A DNA stretch of 64,000 nucleotides from Brucella grignonensis (GTDB taxonomy: Bacteria; Pseudomonadota; Alphaproteobacteria; Rhizobiales; Rhizobiaceae): contig NZ_NNRL01000157.1 of assembly GCF_002252505.1 (NCBI RefSeq), forward strand, positions 1-64,000, in the 5' to 3' direction. This document shows, piece after piece, positions 61,090 to 64,000 of the stretch. The translations under genes and the position numbers were made by a program. The first letter of the stretch is position 1; each line of letters begins with the position of its first letter. The notes beneath the pieces were generated by a model, which did not search any database, was not told the DNA's origin, and saw only the letters and a list, made by a program, of their open reading frames with translations.

Positions 61090-61611
61090 TTAACCCTTCA
61101 TTTTGAGCGACAATCCTGCCGCCATGAAATAAACTTCATCCGCCACTGATGCCACAGCCTGATGCAAAAAACCTGCATGATCGCGGAACTCCCGCGCCAT
61201 CTGATTTTCCGGCACAATGCCTAGGCCGACTTCGTTGGAAACGAAAACAATCGGACCTGAAAGCTGACGCAGTGCCGCTATCAGTGTCTCGGTTTCAGCA
61301 GCGATATTTTGCTCTGCCATCATCAGATTGGTGATCCAGAGCGTTAGGCAATCGACCAGTACAAAGCGGTCATGCCCCGCGTGTTTTTGAAGCGCTCCTA
61401 CGAGGTCGAGCGGTTCTTCCACCGTCTGCCATTCACCCCCACGACGGTCGCGGTGAATGGAGATACGACTTTCCATTTCTTTGTCGAATGCGCGTCCTGT
61501 TGCGAGATAGACGGGCTGAAGTCCTGAGCCTTCAACCAGCCTCTCTGCATAAGACGACTTCCCGGAACGGGCTCCGCCAAGAACGAATGTGATTTTTCCT
61601 GACGAAGCCAT
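61090..61611 (-). CDS. cobP: Adenosylcobinamide kinase / guanylyltransferase CobP (CobU)
   Basis: 173 aa. P-loop GGARSGKS (12-19), [36 protein letters not shown] and [35 protein letters not shown]. Phosphorylates and guanylylates adenosylcobinamide. Start 61611; the ORF runs on to 61890 but this would overlap cbtA's coding region. Confidence 0.94.
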   Translation of the reverse strand: MASSGKITFVLGGARSGKSSYAERLVEGSGLQPVYLATGRAFDKEMESRISIHRDRRGGEWQTVEEPLDLVGALQKHAGHDRFVLVDCLTLWITNLMMAEQNIAAETETLIAALRQLSGPIVFVSNEVGLGIVPENQMAREFRDHAGFLHQAVASVADEVYFMAAGLSLKMKG

Positions 61612-61616
61612 TCCTA

Positions 61617-62342
61617 TCAGCCTTCCACTTCCGACTTTGCGTAAGTCTGGATGAACCAGCCAAGTGCCAAACCGATCACAGCCCACATGAAGAGGTTCGT
61701 CGCCAGAGATGCGACTGCATATTGCGAGGCCAGCAGCGATGGGATTGGCGAGGAAATATCCTCTGGATGCGGCGCACCGTAAAGATGAGGTGCAATGATC
61801 AACACCAGACCAAGGATCTTGGAAACCACTTCGCCACGCAGAATCAGCAGATAAATACCAACACCGCTCAAGACTACCGTGGAAAGCCACCAGAGCTGAC
61901 GCTCAGCCAAATCTGCAGCAGGCATAGCCGGCAATTCCGGCGAAAGTCCCAAAGCTGGCAGGAAAGCGATCGCAAAAAAACCGGCCATACCCCAGAAAAT
62001 ACCGTTCTTCGGTGTAATACGATGACCGAGAAGCAGGGCAACACCACCCAGAAGCAGAGCAAAACCTGCACCGGCCACAAGATTGGCAAGCAATGTGTTG
62101 CCAAGACGACCAAACGGCAGTTCTGCTCCAGTTTCTTCACCTTCACTAGCAGCAGTTGCAGCAGCGGCATGATCATGTGGCGCGGCAGCTTCTGCTTCAC
62201 CATGGCTGTGGCCGCCACCAGCGTCTTCATAGGTTTCCGCCTGAATGATGAGCGGAACAGTTTTCAAATACATGGCAGGCGTCACGAGAAGCCCAGCCAG
62301 AAGGCCAGCAGCCAGCGTGGCCAGAAGATAACGGATTAACAT
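61617..62342 (-). CDS. cbtA: Cobalt transporter subunit CbtA
   Basis: 241 aa with about six TM segments ([21 protein letters not shown] at the start) and a His/Glu-rich loop near 42-60 ([19 protein letters not shown]). CbtAB are predicted B12-regulated cobalt importers, and here they sit behind a cobalamin riboswitch. 5 bp before cobP, so one operon. Confidence 0.92.
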   Translation of the reverse strand: MLIRYLLATLAAGLLAGLLVTPAMYLKTVPLIIQAETYEDAGGGHSHGEAEAAAPHDHAAAATAASEGEETGAELPFGRLGNTLLANLVAGAGFALLLGGVALLLGHRITPKNGIFWGMAGFFAIAFLPALGLSPELPAMPAADLAERQLWWLSTVVLSGVGIYLLILRGEVVSKILGLVLIIAPHLYGAPHPEDISSPIPSLLASQYAVASLATNLFMWAVIGLALGWFIQTYAKSEVEG

Positions 62343-62431
62343 TTTTGTCCCTCAACAAAAAACTCGCGCCGATGGCCATTCACCATCGGGCGCTGCAAAG
62401 CACCAAATCCTAAAACAGACGCTTTAACTGC

Positions 62432-62620
62432 TCAGTGACAAGGAAAACCGTAAGAGTGACGCGTGTCATGCGCCGAATCATGCAGCGTATCCGAATGCGC
62501 GAGACCGACGCCGTAGATCAGGAAAGCGCCGAGCATGAGCGAAACCACCGCAGTACCAAGACGGGCAGCAAGTGGCAGAGGGAGTGTAGTTGAAAGTGAA
62601 TTTTCTTTATGCGCAGCCAT
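62432..62620 (-). CDS. cbtB: Cobalt transporter subunit CbtB
   Basis: 62 aa, one TM segment (AVVSLMLGAFLIYGVGLAHS) and a His-rich C-terminus SDTLHDSAHDTRHSYGFPCH, typical of CbtB. SD GGAGG 6 nt before ATG. First gene behind the riboswitch. Confidence 0.93.
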   Translation of the reverse strand: MAAHKENSLSTTLPLPLAARLGTAVVSLMLGAFLIYGVGLAHSDTLHDSAHDTRHSYGFPCH

Positions 62621-62664
62621 GACAACCTCCGTGCAGGCAGCAGGGAAAACCTCCCATCAGGTGC

Positions 62665-62677
62665 GGGCATAATGCCC
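62665..62677 (-). other. Short hairpin between riboswitch and cbtB
   Basis: GGGCA TTA TGCCC (5-bp stem) just after the aptamer's 3' end, within the expression platform; it may pair alternatively to hide the SD at 62626-62630. Confidence 0.35.
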
Positions 62678-62682
62678 TTCAC

Positions 62683-62896
62683 GCAACAGGCAGGTCTCCT
62701 GGCTCACGGGTCGCAGGGTCTGAAGCTGCCTTCCCAGAAACGCTGATGGTTTCCAGTGGCTGCCGGTTAACCGGCTTGCCTCATCCCTCTCCGCTCTACA
62801 GTCGCGGGGTCGGCTGCGATAAAGACGCCCGAATTGGGTCCGTCCGTCGCATTCCCTTTTGGTATCGCCGGGATTCGTCCCGGCAAAACCTGTTGC
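62683..62896 (-). promoter_or_regulatory. Cobalamin riboswitch upstream of cbtBA
   Basis: On the minus strand all AdoCbl-aptamer hallmarks appear: closing stem GCAACAGG ... CCTGTTGC, AAAAGGGAA, CGACCCCGCGACTGTA, AGCCACTG, GGGAAGG, and the B12 box GAGCCAGGAGACCTGCC. No terminator follows before the SD of cbtB, so translational control is likely. Expected to repress cbtBA, cobP, cobW and cobN when B12 is plentiful. Confidence 0.97.
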
Positions 62897-62904
62897 ATAA
62901 ATCG

Positions 62905-62933
62905 ACACTAGGCCTTCGCCGATGCGCCGTCAA
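62905..62933 (-). promoter_or_regulatory. Promoter of the riboswitch-cbtBA transcript
   Basis: TTGACG (62928-62933) and TAGTGT (62905-62910) with a 17-bp spacer on the minus strand; start near 62898, at the 5' end of the riboswitch. The -35 overlaps the TGA stop of cobQ. Confidence 0.55.
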
Positions 62934-64000
62934 TCGAGTGCGAATAAACCATCAATATCCAAACAGCTTTCCAGAGCTTCAGCCAGCTCATCAAGTGCCG
63001 CTTCGATGCCAGCACGATAGTTCCCGCCTGAACTGCTTACGCCGAGTGCTGCGAGAAAATGCTGCCGGAAATCATCTGCTCCAAAAACACCATGCAGATA
63101 TGTTCCCATGATCCGGCCATTCGCTGACATGGCTCCGTCATCGTGGTCGCCAATGCGGGCAAACGGGCGAATAACATCTGCCCCCCCAGTGCGACCGATG
63201 TGAATTTCATAACCTTCAAGAGCTGTATCAAAGAGCACCGAGCGGGCCGCGACATTGCGCACGACCTTTTCCGACTCCATTACAGTCTCAACGTCGAGCA
63301 ATCCAAGTCCTTCAATCTCGTGAACCTGCCCTTCGATGCCGTCAGGATCACTGATGCGGCTTCCGAGCATCTGAAACCCGCCGCAAATGCCAAGCACATG
63401 CCCGCCGCGCCGCACATGGGTCTGTAAATCTCGCTCCCAACCGTTTTCACGGAAGGCAATCAGATCGGCTATCGTGGATTTGGTTCCCGGCAGAACGACA
63501 AGGCCTGCATCATGCGGCAATGGCTGCCCAGGCGGAACCATAACGACTTCGACTTGGCGCTCTGCTTTCAACGGATCAAGATCGTCGAAATTGGCAATAC
63601 GCGGCAGCATTGGTACTGCCACTTTTAAAGCCTTGGCGTCACCGCGCGTTGCTCGCTCCAGCACGACCGAATCTTCTGCAGGCAAACGTGAAACTGCTTT
63701 CAGCCATGGCACGACGCCAAAAGACCGCCAGCCGGTAAAGCGTGTAATCGCTTTCAGACCATCATCAAACAGCGAAATATCGCCGCGAAATTTGTTGATG
63801 AGAAAACCACGAACCATCGCGCGGTCTTCATCCGACAAAATTGTGTGCGTACCGACCAGCGAGGCAATCACCCCACCCCGGTCAATGTCACCCACCAGCA
63901 CCACCGGCACGTTGGCTTGCGTGGCAAAGCCCATATTGGCGATGTCACCAGCGCGCAAATTGATCTCGGCAGGCGATCCGGCACCTTCGACCAGCACAAG
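62930..64000 (-). CDS. cobQ: Cobyric acid synthase CobQ, C-terminal part (cut by window edge)
   Basis: 356 codons in the window; the N-terminus lies to the right. VEGAGSPAEINLRAGDIANMGFA and VGDIDRGGVIASLVGTH belong to the ATP-binding domain; GHVLGICGGFQMLG holds the glutaminase Cys; EIHIGRTGG and GTYLHGVFG supply further residues. Amidates b, d, e and g side chains. No stop codons or frameshifts seen. Confidence 0.96.
   Translation of the reverse strand, partial: LVLVEGAGSPAEINLRAGDIANMGFATQANVPVVLVGDIDRGGVIASLVGTHTILSDEDRAMVRGFLINKFRGDISLFDDGLKAITRFTGWRSFGVVPWLKAVSRLPAEDSVVLERATRGDAKALKVAVPMLPRIANFDDLDPLKAERQVEVVMVPPGQPLPHDAGLVVLPGTKSTIADLIAFRENGWERDLQTHVRRGGHVLGICGGFQMLGSRISDPDGIEGQVHEIEGLGLLDVETVMESEKVVRNVAARSVLFDTALEGYEIHIGRTGGADVIRPFARIGDHDDGAMSANGRIMGTYLHGVFGADDFRQHFLAALGVSSSGGNYRAGIEAALDELAEALESCLDIDGLFALD

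Noticed and set aside
62657-62908. 83-aa minus-strand ORF across the riboswitch
   Set aside because: It coincides with a complete cobalamin aptamer and has no SD or homology.
1-64000. CRISPR array, prophage, integrative element or toxin-antitoxin pair
   Set aside because: No spaced direct repeats, integrase, phage structural gene or TA family was recognised; the tRNA genes show no attached integrase.

Overview
The window looks like a chromosomal segment of a Brucella/Ochrobactrum-type alphaproteobacterium (Brucellaceae). The grounds are an Omp25/Omp31-family outer-membrane protein, a Brucella-type aerobic cobalamin cluster that includes a CobR-like flavin reductase, the order aminotransferase-hom-glpX-recJ, a PAS_5 protein, a DUF3126 protein, and many ~100-bp palindromic intergenic repeats of the Bru-RS/RIME kind. 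The species call is inference. No phage, plasmid, CRISPR or intact insertion sequence was seen.

Layout. 1-480: the start of tuf (EF-Tu) preceded by tRNA-Gly and tRNA-Tyr, all on the minus strand behind a strong TTGACA-N17-CATAAG promoter. 700-14.2 kb: housekeeping genes (rlmB, CBS protein, rhomboid, PAS_5, transglutaminase-like protease, gamma-carbonic anhydrase, cysE, DUF192, double cold-shock protein, gloA, Tim44-like, recJ). This stretch includes a MITE-like element inside a palindromic repeat and a possible minus-strand small RNA at 3.55-3.65 kb. 14.4-20.6 kb: glpX, an ABC-F ATPase, hom and an AlaC-like aminotransferase. The ABC-F gene has a 20-codon upstream ORF and a hairpin-rich leader, which suggests translation-dependent attenuation. 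21-27 kb: a structured leader or sRNA, a YcbK-like protein, two tandem tRNA-Glu genes, a DUF2218 protein, sfsA, map, radC and an Omp25/31 protein. 27.4-33.8 kb: an M19 dipeptidase in operon with a complete dipeptide/oligopeptide ABC transporter.

33.9-64 kb is a cobalamin region. It encodes most of the corrin-ring pathway (cobA, cobI, cobG, cobJ fused to CbiG domains, cobM, cbiD, cobK, cobL, cobH), amidation, reduction and cobalt insertion (cobB, cobN, cobR, cobQ), adenosylation (cobO), and side-chain and nucleotide-loop steps (cobC, cobD, cobP). It also holds cobE, cobW and the cobalt importer cbtAB, which sits under a textbook cobalamin riboswitch. The O2-dependent CobG and the anaerobic-type CbiD occur together, and no CobF is seen in this window, so the pathway appears to be a hybrid. 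Interspersed are genes with no proven B12 role: a DUF2218-SIP flavoreductase, a lipoprotein, an alpha/beta hydrolase, an orphan periplasmic binding protein, a TetR-MFS pair, a TerB-like protein, a TSUP transporter and a half-size EamA transporter.

Leads judged most worth checking: the ABC-F leader peptide system, the two candidate structured RNAs (3.55-3.65 kb minus; 21.0-21.13 kb plus), the hybrid B12 route with a duplicated CbiG C-terminal domain, and the TetR/MFS control region.
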